Notes under the pieces: generated by a model
The model's database searches: none
What the model was told of the DNA's origin: nothing
The model's input: the letters and a program-made list of their open reading frames with translations, nothing else
Translations under genes and position numbers: made by a program
DNA from: Fagopyrum homotropicum
Taxonomy: Eukaryota; Streptophyta; Magnoliopsida; Caryophyllales; Polygonaceae
NCBI GenBank assembly: GCA_033239125.1
Contig: BSWB01000004.1
Location: forward strand, 127,109,235 to 127,173,234
Reading direction: 5' to 3'
DNA length: 64,000 nucleotides
Shown here: positions 1 through 13,200 of the stretch, piece after piece
How positions within the stretch are numbered: the stretch's first letter is position 1
How the letters are laid out: every line of letters starts with the position of its first letter

Positions 1-1447
1 TAACTCTAATACCAAATACATAAGTCCACAACATAACAACATAAATCCATCCTCGTCCTATAATGTACGGAGACACCGACTGCCCACTCATTTGAGTCAT
101 TCGGCGGCATCCCTAACCCGCAGGGCATCTACAACAATCGGTATAAAACCGTTACCTCACATTCTAGGCATTAGATAAATCGCAAGGGCACAAACACACA
201 TAGGGAAACATAACACACATCATGCTCAAAAACACACAATCCAGTTCTTATCTTCTCTTTTTAGGTCATTCCATTACTAGATTCATTCGTTAAGATTGTG
301 ACACGAGAAGTCTTATGACTCTCGCCCTTGTCCCCCTGTAACCAACAGGAGTGGTGCGGTGCACTTACCGTATACCAATGTGGAGTGGTGAAGAAGCCCG
401 CCCGTATACCATGTATGACCTAGTCGTTGAGAACCTCTCAGTCTCCCTCGGGAGCTGGGTAGTGATGTCACCGCCCAATAACCAACAATATATCCAAGTC
501 ATCCTAATTCAGTTTCATGATTGTAAACAAAGCCAAAGCACACACCACCATCACACATCCAAATAATGCATAAAAGCGAGCTAAGTAAGTCTGGGGACTT
601 ACCTCGTCTCAAAGCTAACCAAGTTTAACCGATCTCAACTTTCCGTAGGAATACAACCAAGCCTGATCAAAACGAGGTACACATCAACAACACTCTCATA
701 GGCTAAAAGTCCTTAGACTTCGCAATCTAGCAAACGAACACAAGGTCCTACAACTCACAAGCTAGGAAATGTTCCTAGGCTCCAAGCCTCCAAGGAACCA
801 TAACTCATCAAGCATATGTAAAGGCACTACAACAACCCACTCTCCTACAAGGATAACTCATCACCAAGATAGAACAAAGCTAGTCTAGGAGGTATAACAA
901 GATCATCACACTCGAGTCATCCTAAGCAACAACCGAGACTCTAAGGTTTCCTAAGGTCCACAACCACTAGATGGCATTCACAACTATCCTAACCCTAGGC
1001 ATGCTACTAACATGGATCAACCTTATAACGAAGGAAAGAACGAGGAAGAAGGGAGAAGAAGAGCCTACTATTGAAGAAATGCAGCCGTGGAACAAACGGC
1101 GCGACTGCGGGCTGAAAGTCACTGCCCTCGCGGGTCCTGTGCACCGCCCCTGCGGCTGCCAGTGGTCCTAGCTCCGCCCATGCGGCTTTGTGTTGCTGCC
1201 CCCGCGGTCGAACTGTAGAAACAACATCTTCTTCATGTCCTAAGCTTGCTAGGAAAACATGCAACCAAAGGAGGTCATGTGAAAGACAAGAGTGAGGAGA
1301 GAGGGAAAGCAAGGCTGCAACAAGGGGGGAGAGAACAAGGGGTCATCATCCTTCATTGGCACATTGTACATGCGGAAAGCCTGAGCCGCGCTTGCGGGAA
1401 GGCCGCTAAACCGCTCACTAACCGGAATTAAAATTCCTGGCGTTACA
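1..1447 (-). mobile_element. 3' LTR of chromovirus 1, cut by the window start
   Basis: On the minus strand this LTR begins TGTAACGCCAGG at 1447 and runs leftwards out of the window. Just inside it, on the minus strand, lies the purine-rich tract AGGAGGGTAGA, preceded by the GGGACGAAAC sequence typical of the pol end of plant Ty3/gypsy chromoviruses. Positions 807-1447 match 15888-16960, the other LTR of the same element, but this copy lacks internal blocks that the right copy keeps. Minus-strand 1-600 also resembles the solo LTR at 2085-3988 (for example around TTGTAGATGCC), so I estimate roughly 200 bp of LTR lies beyond the left edge. It contains GC-rich motifs of the form CCGCCCCTGCGG. The small ORFs in it are not genes. 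Confidence 0.8.
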
Positions 1448-2079
1448 TCTACCCTCCTAAAAACAAGTTTCGTCCCGAAACTTGCTAAACGTAAAACCCT
1501 CGATCTAACACGTCTCGATAACCGCTCGGAACACATAACATGTCAACTATAAGCCCTTTAGTCCAACGCCTACTCGTATAATCACATCAAGACCTCGCAA
1601 GGTACACACACATACTCATACGAAACACACATAACATATCACATCGCAAGTCACAGAAACACAATCAAGGAAAGATCTCGGGACTAACCCGATAGTCCTA
1701 CATATGCATCTAGCTCATAGTAACACTCAACCAAGGATACCATCCTCCATTTTCTAGTTAGCCTCACTGGCTCCTCGTCTATGCCACTAGATCGTCATAA
1801 CTGACATCGTACCTCGAGTCATGCATGTACTCCTTTGACTGACACACATGAAACCTGGTGAACATTCTCTACTCTCGGTGGTCACGCCAATAGGTAAACC
1901 ACTTCCCAGCTCGCGCCAAGATCACGAAAAAGGTCCGATATGTCAGAAACTCAACTTTCCAATGTCCAAACATATGACGCTTCGCGTTCGTGATACTCTT
2001 AACTAGACCTACTCCATATCCGAACTTTAGAGGTATGCGCCTCTTATCTATATGCGCCTTCTAGCGACTCAACTCGACA
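1448..2079 (-). pseudogene. Chromovirus 1 pol, decayed integrase C-terminal part
   Basis: Read on the minus strand in shifting frames, this stretch keeps the outline of a chromovirus integrase C-terminus. I can see a KAHIDKRR-like segment, a VILARAGKW segment aligned with the usual FEIL-RVG block, and FHVCQSKEYMHD aligned with the usual FHVSMLRKY-PD block. Stops and frameshifts are frequent, so it is long dead. The solo LTR at 2085-3988 separates it from the rest of the integrase. The part closest to the LTR (1450-1750) should hold any chromodomain, but I could not recognise one. Family knowledge supplies the expected order; the alignments are by eye. Confidence 0.65.
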
Positions 2080-2084
2080 AGTAT
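2080..2084. repeat. TSD AGTAT, left copy
   Basis: AGTAT directly precedes the solo LTR and is repeated exactly at 3989-3993. Five base pairs is the usual duplication for Ty3/gypsy integration. Removing the LTR and one copy joins the two halves of the decayed chromovirus integrase. Confidence 0.9.
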
Positions 2085-3988
2085 TGTAAGAGCCTTAGTT
2101 ATTGAGGTGTTGAGTGTGCAGGTTTTGGCCTAAACCGCCCCTACGGTTTGCAGAGCCCGCCCCTGCGGCCTGCCTGATCCACCCCTGCGCCTCCATGAGC
2201 CGCCCTTGCGGTTTGTGGTGTGGTGCAGCCAACTTTGTTGACTCTTGACCCGTGCTTTACCTCTTTCTTCCTCTATAAGTTTCTTCTCTCACTTTTGATG
2301 AGGGTTTCACCTTTCTTACAACTTCATCTCCTACCTTACTCTCTTCTTCTCTCCTTCTTCTTCCCTCTTTGGATCTTCATCTTGATTTCTTTGATCTTGT
2401 GAGAGTTTTGAAGAGAGTTTGATGTTGGTTTGTTGATGATGATGTTTGAGGACGTTGTTGTGCCTGTGTTGTACCAGCCTTGAGCTTGTGGTGTGTAATC
2501 TCCCACTGTTATGTTACAACGTGTTGAGTTCTTCATTCCTTACTTCCTATCTTTCTTCTTTCTTCTCTTCTTTCTTTCTAGCTTAGGTTCCATAATATTT
2601 GATCTTGTGGCAGCCTTCTTAGGCTTAGTTTGATGTATATATGTATGTATATGTATGTGCTTGGTTGTTGGACGTTGAAGAAGTGAAAGGCAAGTGAAGG
2701 TTCAAAGACAAGTCGAGGACGAGCCCACTGTTGTCCAACCACCCCTGCAGCACCTCATGGCGGAATCTGCGCCTGGTGTGTCACCGCCCCTGCGTGTGGT
2801 GTTGCCGCCCCTGTGCCTTCCTGCACTCCAGCTTTGCTTTGCTCTTGGTCTGCAGGTGTGTCTTGCTTCTGGGCTTGCCTATGGATGACATTGTCCTTTC
2901 CTTTCCTAGTGTGAGGGTGTAGTATCATGCTAGGTATAGATGAGAGTGTGATGATAATGTTATGATCATGTTATGCCTTGTATGACTTTGAGGATTAATA
3001 GGTTGTGAGATTTAGGTTGAGGATGATCCTATGGATCCCTTGGGTCTAGGTGTGACCCCTTTGATTGATAGGAGATTGATATATCTCTATGCCTTGTTAT
3101 TAGGCAGTGTCCCTCTCAAGATTGGAGGTTGATCGTGGTTGAATTTGTAAGAGGTTGAGGTAAGTCTGCATGACTTACTTAGCTATCATCCTTATATTGG
3201 TGTTTGCATGAGTGGTGTGTGTGTTATATGCTTGATATGATAGCATGCGATGTCGATTATTACTGCCCTATGTTTTATTGATAGCCCCATTTCGCGGCAG
3301 TGATAACCTTTCCCTTTCATCTTGTAAGGAGTCTGGGAGGTTCTCTGACGTCAGGCCAGACCTAGTATACGGGAAGGGCACAACACCACTCCCATAGGGT
3401 ACACGGATTGTGTGACTGATACTACTCCAGATGGCTAGCAGGCCCAGAGGCGAGGATGATATGTTCCTCGTGTCACATAGTTTCATATATCTATATACAT
3501 ATATGATTTTAGTGAATGACTATTATATCAAGATAATAAAATGGGTAAATGTGTGACAACATGATTATGTGTTTATCTTTCATGACCTGTGTTTGTGCTT
3601 ATGCATTACCTTATATATGTATGGATAGCTAACGGTTTCATACCGTGTTGTAGATGCCTTGCAGGATAAGAGAACTACAAAGTGATCTGACAGGGTGACA
3701 GGCCGAGGACTCTCGTACATTAGGTGGTTATGGTTTTGGGGATGTTTGTGTACCTCCGGCGTGAGGGTGATGTTTTGTATACCTCCTGTGTGAGGATGAT
3801 GTTTTATACTCGGCTATGATCTTTTATCCCTTTTGATGTACAGTTTTATACAATTTTATGTATTTGTTTTATATCTGTCAGTGTCATGTTGTAAGGTCTA
3901 GTGAACTTGTTGTCAGGCTAGGGTCAGGATCTACTGTGAGATCCTAGCCAATGTGGCATTCCGAGTCCCGCAGATTCGGGGTGTTACA
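2085..3988 (+). mobile_element. Solo LTR of a chromovirus
   Basis: A 1904-bp LTR starts TGTAAGAGCC and ends GGTGTTACA, flanked by the perfect 5-bp TSD AGTAT. No internal domain is present, so it is a solo LTR left by LTR-LTR recombination. Its sense strand is plus, opposite to the host chromovirus. Its 3' part closely resembles the LTR of chromovirus 2 at 36780-37123, including the block around TGTCAGGCTAGGGTCAGG, and it resembles the minus strand of 1-600. It carries GC-rich CCGCCCCTGCGG-like motifs at 2138-2215 and 2739-2815. The ORFs inside it show no known protein. Confidence 0.9.
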
Positions 3989-3993
3989 AGTAT
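3989..3993. repeat. TSD AGTAT, right copy
   Basis: Exact match to 2080-2084 directly after the terminal TTACA of the solo LTR. Confidence 0.9.
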
Positions 3994-6740
3994 TCGCTCT
4001 TGGACCATCGCTACTCGAGCATGGTCGTCTTGTATCTACTCAGGGTCATCTCCACATGTACTATTCTAATTCTAACACAACGGTGTACGACACTTCCGCC
4101 CATTTGATGCCTCATAAATGGGCCATCACCCCTCGACGCATGCCAACTAATATAATACGTGAACTCAATCACAGAAAGTGTTCGGATCACACTTGTTCTC
4201 ATTCTAGCACAAAGACTCCCAACACATCCTTTAAGGCCTAAAAAGCCGTCTATAATTGACCATATCTTTGAGGATACAAAACTGACATGAAAGGCAACTG
4301 GTACCCAAAGCGGCATGATCTTGTTGCCCAAAATCCCGAGGTGAACCACCCCTCCTCAATCCGAGACGATGGTACCTGGTATCCCGGGTAATCTCACTAT
4401 CACTTAGTATATTTCACAACTAGATGACTCATCGGTCCTGTTTCCCAACAGGGTGTAAAGCATGTTGTCTCTGTCGATCGGTCCACAATGACCCGAATCA
4501 TGTCACAACTGTTACTTGGTCTAAACCGGTAATGACATTTATGGGGGTATCCTCCTACTCCTACTGCGTAACTTGTGGTGGATGAAGTCCTCTTCCCGTC
4601 TCATGGTACTCAAGCTTGACTTGATGACAGGCCGTATACTACCTATGCACTTAGCCACATCGGCCTTAAACCCACCTCACTAGTGTGAACATCACCAAAT
4701 CTGGCTACCTCTTACCAACACCAGGGTGAACTAGTAAGGGTAGTGTGAGCCTCCTAGAGGCTCTATCTCAGCTCTCCGTTATAAGTACACATAGACACTC
4801 TTGGTGTCTCAGCAAACCGTCCATCCATACAAGTAACTATGGTGTCTCTCCTCGGGACCTTCTATCCCGGATCTCCCTCAACGCCATACAACTCCCGCGC
4901 TTCTACCGGGTCTCTTCAAAGATCACCCAAGTTAATAAAATGAAGTTGAAATGTCAGTTAAGTTGTTGCTCCCTCTCGAAATGTCTACTTACTAAGAGTA
5001 TTATATATATATATATATAATACTCTTCTCGTCCGTACAAGACTAGCATGTCGCTTCATAACAAAAATACCGACATTATCTTAAGTGTGTGCATCAAAGC
5101 GTCTATATCTCGACTCTTTCCGGTCATTCTTCTCATATGCCCATAATTGTCTAATACACATACGAACCTCTCTTGCTACTTCATACGTACCCCAAGCCCC
5201 GCTTGGATGTATCCATATTGTCATAAAGTCTCCATGACTCTTTGTCTTAGCCAAAGAAAACGGAATAGAGGTCACTCACCCGTTCTGCTTCTATCAAAGC
5301 TCCACGGACACGGCTCGAACCCCACGATCTAAAAGACTTCCCCAGAAAAGAAGGGAGTGTCAACAACCATTCCGCAACTCGGCGGTTATAGCCCGCCAAC
5401 CTATATGTTGTGAGATCAACATGATCTCTCTCGTCGTCGCTACGTATCCTAGGAAGTCACCTTAGAAATCCTAACTCGCTTACATAACTCTGCTTATACT
5501 CTTATCTACATAACTTGTATTACTATCGCCCTGTATTAAGCTTGTTCCCCTCAACTTCTGAGAGCGCAACAAGACGTCGTCAAAAATGAGACAAATTAGG
5601 GTCCACCTTGGAACCACCTAAAGCATCACAAATCGTACATCAATACTATAACCCGATTCCAAAACTGACGAATACACATCTATATAAACTCCAACTCACC
5701 AATCGCGCTTATGAGTCCAAAAGGCTTCACTACAACTTGTAGTGACCATACCGGCCCGAAATGCCGTCTTACGTAGGTCCTTTATTTCTCATCCTTAGTT
5801 GGTGACTTCTCGACTTCAAGTCGGTCATATAAAACATTGTAATTACATGCAAATAGTCTAACGATCCGTCCACTACGACGAAGATATCTCTACTTGTAGG
5901 TACCATATGCATCTCTCGATAATCAGCGTACGACTTCACCGTCCCGTCCTTTTTCTCATAACCGTACCAGGAAGCCCCATGGAGGACGCTAAGCAAATTC
6001 CCAACCACAATACTGAAAGATCCACCTTGTTACCTTACAACGTACTAACATCATAAGATCAAAGCTTGTAACATTTCTGTAGTCCTAGTTATCCAATTCT
6101 CGCCACTTCTACCACGGCTTCTCCGAGTGAGTCCGGAAACTTTGAGTCGCAAAAAAACATCCTACGTTTCATCAAAACGAACATACCATGCATCATCTTT
6201 ATATACTCATGTCTACGTATAACACAATGGAAGCCTCGTCTTCCTCTCGATCCACGAGTTCCCTTTGTCATGATCAAACCTTAAAAGTTCTAATCCGTTC
6301 CGTTCCTCTATACGCCAATTCCAAGACCTAAGAAGGTCACAAAAAGGGTCGCTACAACCCTCCCTGGGAGGTCTATCATAGTTACTTGCTTTAACCATTC
6401 AATTGTGATATTGCTTAAGATAATCACGCCTCTGTTGATGCACTTCCTTAATATTGACATTGAGCCGCCCGGAACACTCCAAGCTCTTGTTGCCGATCCG
6501 CTATATTCCTATAGTCTTGTTTACCCTTCCCATCTACACTCATCAATAGACAACCCACATCGATGCGTTCTTAGTTGTCCCCAATTAACTTGTACTTGAC
6601 CATCTCAAAAGTCAAAGACTTACCGTTCTACTACACTTTCCATGTTACCATTCTCATGAAGGCTACCCTCCTCGGGGAACTCTACCTTAAAATCCGTTAG
6701 TTCCTTCTTCATTCCATGCTTCCTTTTCTTAAGAAGTTAT
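3994..6740 (-). pseudogene. Chromovirus 1 pol: decayed RT, RNase H and integrase core
   Basis: Read on the minus strand from right to left, the order is that of a Ty3/gypsy pol. Near 5990-5770 the RT start reads EKKDGTVKSYADYREM, then DLKSRSHQLRMRN, aligned with KKDGS-R-CIDYRELN and DLRSGYHQIR-RE. Near 5720-5640 there are PFGLISAIGEL and VIVLMYDL (PFGLTNAPA-F and VIVFIDDIL). Near 5190-5090 a possible RNase H segment reads IRQLWAYEKND. Near 4505-4450 the integrase core segment reads MIRVIVDRSTETTCF, aligned with WVIVDRLTKSAHF and its catalytic D. Stops and frameshifts are everywhere. Gag and protease are missing, lost with the Athila insertion and the deletion at 15888. Confidence 0.7.
6736..6740. 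repeat. Probable target-site copy GTTAT of Athila 1
   Basis: The five bases next to the outer end of the Athila 1 3' LTR. The partner copy cannot be checked because the other end of the element is deleted. Confidence 0.4.
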
Positions 6741-8577
6741 TGTTACGCTAAAAAGTGTGCACGCAATAAGCCTTAAGTTTATACTCGTTATATTTATCCT
6801 AACTTCTAGCGCACCCGCAGTGTACGGGACGTTTGTAGTATGGATAGTATTCCGAGGTCGAACACAAAGACTAAGGTGAAATTGATTCGGTTTTGTGATT
6901 AAGTTTAGTGAAGGTCTAAGGTTAGAAAAAGAGGAAACAAAGAAATGAAAATCTCAATTGTTTTTGGTCGGTTTTTGGTGATCAATCAAAGATCACAATT
7001 CATGCAAAGTAAACAATCAAACTAAACTAAGAATCAGCACAAATGAACAAACCAAACGAGATAATGAGCAAGTAAAGAAAAGACGGATTCTAGGGGTCGT
7101 AAGTTCCGGTTATGGCATAGAACTCAAGTTATCTATTCATTCTTTGGATTAACTATGATATGTTGGGACTAAGTGTATCTAATTTGGGATCAATTACCGG
7201 GTAGGTCTCATGGTCCAACTAGTCCACACCTAAGGTCTCATTACCGGGTAAGTCTCTAAGAACCTAAGGATAGGAATTCTACACAAACCGGATTGTTAAT
7301 TAGGGATCTAACCTATCCTTACCGGGTAAGTCTTGGAAAGGGAAGTCCTAAGCAACTATCCTAGCACATCTAATCCAATGGCGGCTTATTAGGCTCACCA
7401 CTACCTAAGGTTTGCTATTTTAAATTCTAAGGGCAAGGATTACCGGGTAAGTCTCTCCTAACACTTAGTCACTACACTAGGTCACCCTAGGGTAGGTTAA
7501 ACTCAACAAACACTTAGGGTTTCAACAATTTATAGGTTTAAGGCAAGGTCCTTCGAACCAGGGAGAATCACGGTTTGTTCTACCGAAACCACGGCCGTGG
7601 TTCTTCAAGAACTACCCGTGATTTCTAACAGGAACTACGTTCATAAGCAAAAGTCATCCAAAGGTAAATCTAAGTCCGTCCTATCATAGCTCTAGCCATA
7701 ACCATCCTTTCCTTACCCTAGAACCACATCAATTTAGCCTACAACATTCATAATGGAAATCGAGACAAACAAACATAAAATCAAAACATCCATTGCAAGA
7801 TAATGAAAGAAGAGAGATGAACAAGTGAACTTAATTCAAAACTAAGCTGAAGATTAGAATAGAGCCACTTACAACCCTTCCAAAAGAAGGTTCAAAGATT
7901 CATACAATCTCTAGAAAACGAAATCCGAAATACAAGAAAGCTATGGTGTGTGTTCTTCTCCTCCTCTTCAATGAAGCTCTTCTTCTTCTCTTTGACACTT
8001 TCCTTCCTAGAAAAACTTCTTGTTTTTGAGAATATATTTGTTAGAGAGAAATGAATAATGGATGAGCTGCTCCCAAAACTACCCAGCTGCCCCCAAAACT
8101 ACCCAGCTGCCTTAAACAACCCATGAAGGACCACTTTTATAACAAATCTTGCATGAGCTGGCCATGAGAGTCGTGGCACAGCTGTCACGAGAATCTGGCA
8201 AAATCCACGGTCATTTCCACGGCCGTGGTTCGTCAGAGAACCGTGATTTTATACAGAAACTTCGCCTTGGATCATTAAGTTATGATTTGGTGCATGGCTA
8301 GTGTTGGTAAGGCTCCATGAGTCCTCCTCAACCCTTGGCTTGTGTCCTAATGTGTCCGAGGGTGTGTCATCTAGATGGACGATCCTCAAACGCACCGTTT
8401 AAGCTCCTAAACTTCCCGAAATACCTACAAAACGCGCACAAGTCCGTGTAGACGTCTATCTTGACAAAATACGTGAATTGGGTGCAAAACGTCTTGAACC
8501 AATGCTAGATCATGCATGAATGAGCGAGAATTCTATCTAAATGAACACCTAAAACTAAGTTATAAATCGTGTTATCA
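6741..8577 (-). mobile_element. 3' LTR of Athila 1
   Basis: An LTR of 1837 bp. On the minus strand it starts TGATAACACG at 8577 and ends TTTAGCGTAACA at 6741. The end aligns with that of the Athila 2 LTR, sharing CGTACACTGCGGGT and the GCTTATT..GC..GCAC block. A TATA-like TTATAAAAG lies on the minus strand at about 8145-8137. Exact copies of the 12-bp palindrome CCACGGCCGTGG occur at 7589-7600 and 8217-8228, each followed by CCGTGATTT. The repeated phrase TTACCGGGTA(A/G)GTCT occurs several times at 7195-7455, giving a loose tandem structure. Confidence 0.85.
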
Positions 8578-10262
8578 AAATACCCCATACTTAAGGTTTG
8601 CTCGTCCCGAGCAAATTCCCAACTATAGACTAAGAGATGACATGATTTATGTATGCAGAAAAATGGCAAAATCTTTTTGGGTTTTGTGCTTCTACTATTG
8701 GATCACCTTCATAGTCATGATCAATGGCAATTGGATAAGCAATTATGTATTAAACAATAAGGGCATGGAAAGACAATTGTACTTAACTCAAAAGCATGCA
8801 TGAGATGTGAGGATGAAGAGGTCAAGAAGATCAAGAGTCTATCCAATCTAGATTACTAAGTCTTACAAACATGCAAGTAGGTCATAAGGGCTTGTGACAT
8901 AAAAGGCCAAGAAACGTTGCAATTGGGCGGGGAATTCTTTAGGTTATGTGATGCCAATCCGGGAATGGAACTAACTCCACATCCTTATCCTCGATCAACT
9001 TCCCCCAAGTGTATATTTTTCCCTATCTTGCTTTCTTTTCTTTTTCTTTAACTCATTTTTGAGACAATGGCATTGGTGTACAATAGCCGAAACCTCGGTG
9101 ATTAGCCATCCTCGGGCTTTTTCTCTTTTTCGAGGTGCATCCACACCGGGCACACATACCAAAGCTCGTTAGGGATATTGGTTCATTTGACTTTGGCAAG
9201 GCACCAACACCCGATTATGTGAAGTGTACCGAGTTACTTGTCATTTAAACCAACGCCCCCAAACCTATATTTTGGCTACACTTCCACAATAATTTCAGCA
9301 TTTTATTCACGACATTCTTTTCTTTACATCTTCACCCCGCACTTGCTTTTTACACATTTCAACACACTAGCATGCTCCTATTCCCGGATGGGTTTAAAGG
9401 AGGTCGATTTTATATCAATTGAGGTGCTCAAGCAATCATGATCAAGATGAGAAGTAGAGAAAGATTAAATGCCTCATTCATTCCTAGATGGTATGCAAGA
9501 ACTTATCATGTAATTTCGACTTTCAATACTCAATCCATTCTAGGCAATCATCATGATCACAAGTCATTCATAGAATTTAAGAGAAGTAGTTCAAGTCCAC
9601 GTATGCATTTATCAATTCAACACATAAGACCATCCATAGCCAATCACAAGACAAGTTTCATCATTAGGATCATATCCAAGCCTAGAAAGCACAAATTTTT
9701 TTTAAAATTTTCTGATTTTTATGGGATTTTCGTTTTAAGTATGTACAATGCAAGACATGTGCAAATATTAACCTATCCTAGATGCTCATCATGCAAGGGA
9801 TCATGCGAACCCCACCCCATACTTAGAAACACATTGTCCCCAATGTGTAAATGAAGTAGAGAGAGTGAAAGAAGGTTCTCACAATGTAAAATTGTTTGCT
9901 ATGGTATTTGGGAATTCTCAAGTGAATTGATGTTGGATGATCCTTTCAACCATGGTAGAGAGCTCTAAGCATCCTTCAAAGCTTCGGAACCCGCGCTAGG
10001 CACCGCTAGCCGTCCAAGTTCCGCGTCCGCTCCACCCATAATTGGTGAGGGTGTCATCATCATCATTTTCATTGCCAAGAAAGGCTTCCAATGCCACTAA
10101 TGCTCTAGCACACACACGAAAGTAGACAAAACACACACAAAGCACACAAAAACAGAAAAATCTAAGCAAAAATAAAAAATGAAAAGGGAAAAATGTTACC
10201 AATGGGTTGCCTCCCACCAAGCACTTCTTTAAGGTCATTAGCTTGACCAAACTCGGGAGTGT
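8578..10262 (-). other. Athila 1 3' non-coding region and polypurine tract
   Basis: No gene. On the minus strand the GACCTTAAAGAAGTGC..GGAGGCAACCC block (about 10235-10205) and the GGGACAATGTG..AAGTATGGGGTGGGG block (about 9840-9800) match the same blocks after pol and near 32910-32940 of Athila 2. AAGTATGGGGTATT next to the LTR (about 8590-8578) is the polypurine tract. The env-position ORF3 that should lie between the first two blocks is absent. The ORFs at 8516-8803 and 9238-9854 are chance. Confidence 0.7.
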
Positions 10263-13200
10263 CTATTCGAGGTGAAGCGGGGCAATCATGTCTACCGGGG
10301 CTCCCGGAATATACTTCTTCAAGCGATGCCCATTCACTTTGAAATTTCCACAATGCTCCCCTCCTATTTCAATAGCTCCATGGGGAAAGATCTTCTTCAC
10401 CACATATGGCCCGGTCCATCTTGATTTGAGCTTTCCGGGAAAGAGCCTTAGCCTTGAGTTGAAGAGAAGGACAAGATCTCCTTCACTCAACTCCTTTGGA
10501 ATGATCCTCTTGTCATGCCACCTTTTGGTTCTCTCCTTGTAGATCCGGGCATTCTCATAAGCTTCCAACCGGAGCTCCTCAAGGGCGTTTATATCAAGCA
10601 ACCTCTTTTCTCCCGCTTCCTTGAGGTCAAAATTTAGCCACTTAATGGCCCAGTAAGCTCTATGCTCCATTTCCACCGGAAGATGGCAAGACTTGCCATA
10701 GACCAACTTGTAGGGAGTGATTCCAATTGGTGTCTTGAAGGCGGTTCTATATGCCCATAGTGCGTCATTGAGCTTCATAGCCTAATCCTTCCTTGTCCTA
10801 GACACCGTCTTCTCGAGGATGGCCTTGATCTCTCGGTTGGAGATCTCCACTTGACAACTAGTTTGGGGATGGTAAGGTGTTGCCACCTTATGAGTCACCC
10901 CATACTTGGCCAAAAGTGCTCCAAAGTTCCTATTTGTGAAGTGCTTCCCTCTATCACTAATGATTACCCTTGGTGTTCCAAACCTAGGGAAGATCACCCG
11001 GTTGAAGAATCGCACTACCACCTTGGCATCATTCGTAGGAGAGGCGATCGCCTCTACCCATCTTGACACATAGTCCACCGCCAATAGGATGTAGAGATTG
11101 CCACATGAAGAAGGGAATGGTCCCATGAAGTCTACACCCCACACATAAAAAATCTCAACTTCTTGGATGTTATTCAAAGGCATTTCATTCCTCCTTGAGA
11201 TGTTGCCCGTCCTTTGGCAAGCATCACATGCCGCTACAAAACCTTGCACATCTCTAAACAAGTTAGGCCAATAAAAACCGGATTGCAATACCTTTGCACA
11301 CATCTTGTGTGAGCTAGCATGGCCTCCGCATGGTAAGGAGTGGCAATGCCGGATCACACTCTCCACTTCATCCTCCGGTATGCATCTTCTAAGCACCCCA
11401 TCCGGGCCTCTCTTGAATAGAAGTGGCTCACTCCAATAGTAATGCCTTACATCGTTGAAGAACTTCTTCCTTTGTGCATATGTAAATCCGGGAGGCACTT
11501 CCTCACACACTAAGTAGTTCACGATGTCGGCGTACCACGGCTCACTTCCTCTAGCCACTTGTAAAAAGTATTCCTCCACCATTTGCAATTGTTCATCCCG
11601 GAATGAATTATCTATTGGGATGTTGTCTTTCCCAAGCTCCAATGGTGGGAGTCTACTAAGGTGATCCGCTACGGAGTTCTCGGATCCCTTCTTATCTCGT
11701 ATCTCCAAATCAAACTCTTGAAGAAGAAGGATCCACCGAATCAACCTTGGTTTGACATCCTTCTTTGTAAGTAGATAACGGATCGCCGCATGATCCGTAT
11801 AAACTATGACCTTTGCCCCAACAAGGTATGAGCGGAACTTCTCAAATGCATACACCACCGCCAACAACTCCTTCTCGGTGGTAGCATAGTTGAGTTGGGC
11901 ATCATCTAGCGTCTTGCTAGCATAGTAAATAGCATGAATGCGCCCTTCTTTCCTTTGCTCTAAAACGGCCCCAACGGCCACATCGCTTGCATCGCACATG
12001 ATCTCAAATGGTAGACTCCAATCCGGAGGTTGCATGATAGGTGCGGAGATCAAGGCGTTCTTCAATCTACAAAAAGCTTCAAGACAATCCTTGGAAAAGA
12101 CAAAATCAACATCTTTCATTAGTAGGTTAGTAAGAGGCTTAGAAATTTTAGAGAAGTCTTGAATAAACCTCCGGTAAAAACCGGCATGCCCTAAGAAACT
12201 CCTTACCCCCTTCACCGAGGTAGGTGGTGGCAACTTCTCTATCGTTTCAATCTTAGCCCTATCAACCTCAATGCCACGGTTAGACACCAAGTGTCCTAAC
12301 ACAATCCCTTCACTTACCATGAAGTGGCATTTTTCCCAATTTAAGACAAGATTTGTCTCCTCACATCTTTGCAACACTAATGACAAGTTAGCCAAGCAAT
12401 CATCGAAAGAAGAACCATAAACAGAGAAATCATCCATGAACACTTCCATGATGTTTTCTATGTATTCCGAAAAGATGGCCATCATACACCTTTGGAAGGT
12501 GGCGGGTGCATTACACAACCCAAATGGCATTCTCCTATATGCAAAGGTACCCCATGGACATGTAAAAGTCGTTTTCTCTTGGTCATTGGGGTGGATAGGG
12601 ATTTGGAAGAATCCACTATATCCATCTAGATAGCAAAAATGAGAGTGTTGAGCTAACCTTTCTAGCATTTGGTCAATAAAGGGGAGGGGGAAGTGATCTT
12701 TCCTAGAGGCCATGTTCAATTTCCTATAATCAATGCACATCCTCCACCCCGTAACCGTCCTAGTCGGTATTAGTTCATTGTTCTCATTAGTTACTACCGT
12801 CATTCCACCCTTCTTAGGCACTACATGAACGGGGCTAACCCACTTACTATCCGAGATAGGGTAGATAATTCCCGCATCTAGCAACTTAATGATTTCCTTT
12901 TTGACCACCTCTTTCATTATAGGATTCAATCTCCTTTGATGTTCAATAGAGGGTTTGTGGTTATCTTCCATCATTATCTTATGCATGCACAAAGATGGCT
13001 TAATGCCAACCAAATCATCAATAGTATAACCAATGGCTTTCCTATGTAATCTTAGTTCATGTAGCAATTTAGCAAGTTCATCATCACTCAAGCATGCATT
13101 AACAATCACAGGATATGTAGAATTATCACCAAGAAATGCATACTTTAAATGAGAGGGAAGGGGTTTAAGTTCAAGTGAGGGAGGACCTCTATCGGTTGAA

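Noticed and set aside
1448..1750. Chromodomain at the end of chromovirus 1 pol
   Set aside because: The position is right, but no aromatic cage residues or conserved block could be read in the decayed sequence.
2220..2402. Plus-strand ORF of 60 codons with a hydrophobic, Leu/Phe-rich sequence
   Set aside because: It lies in a pyrimidine-rich part of a solo LTR, which explains the composition.
7195..7455. CRISPR-like array from the regularly repeated TTACCGGGTA phrase
   Set aside because: This is a plant LTR; repeats are short and unevenly spaced, and spacers are of variable length.
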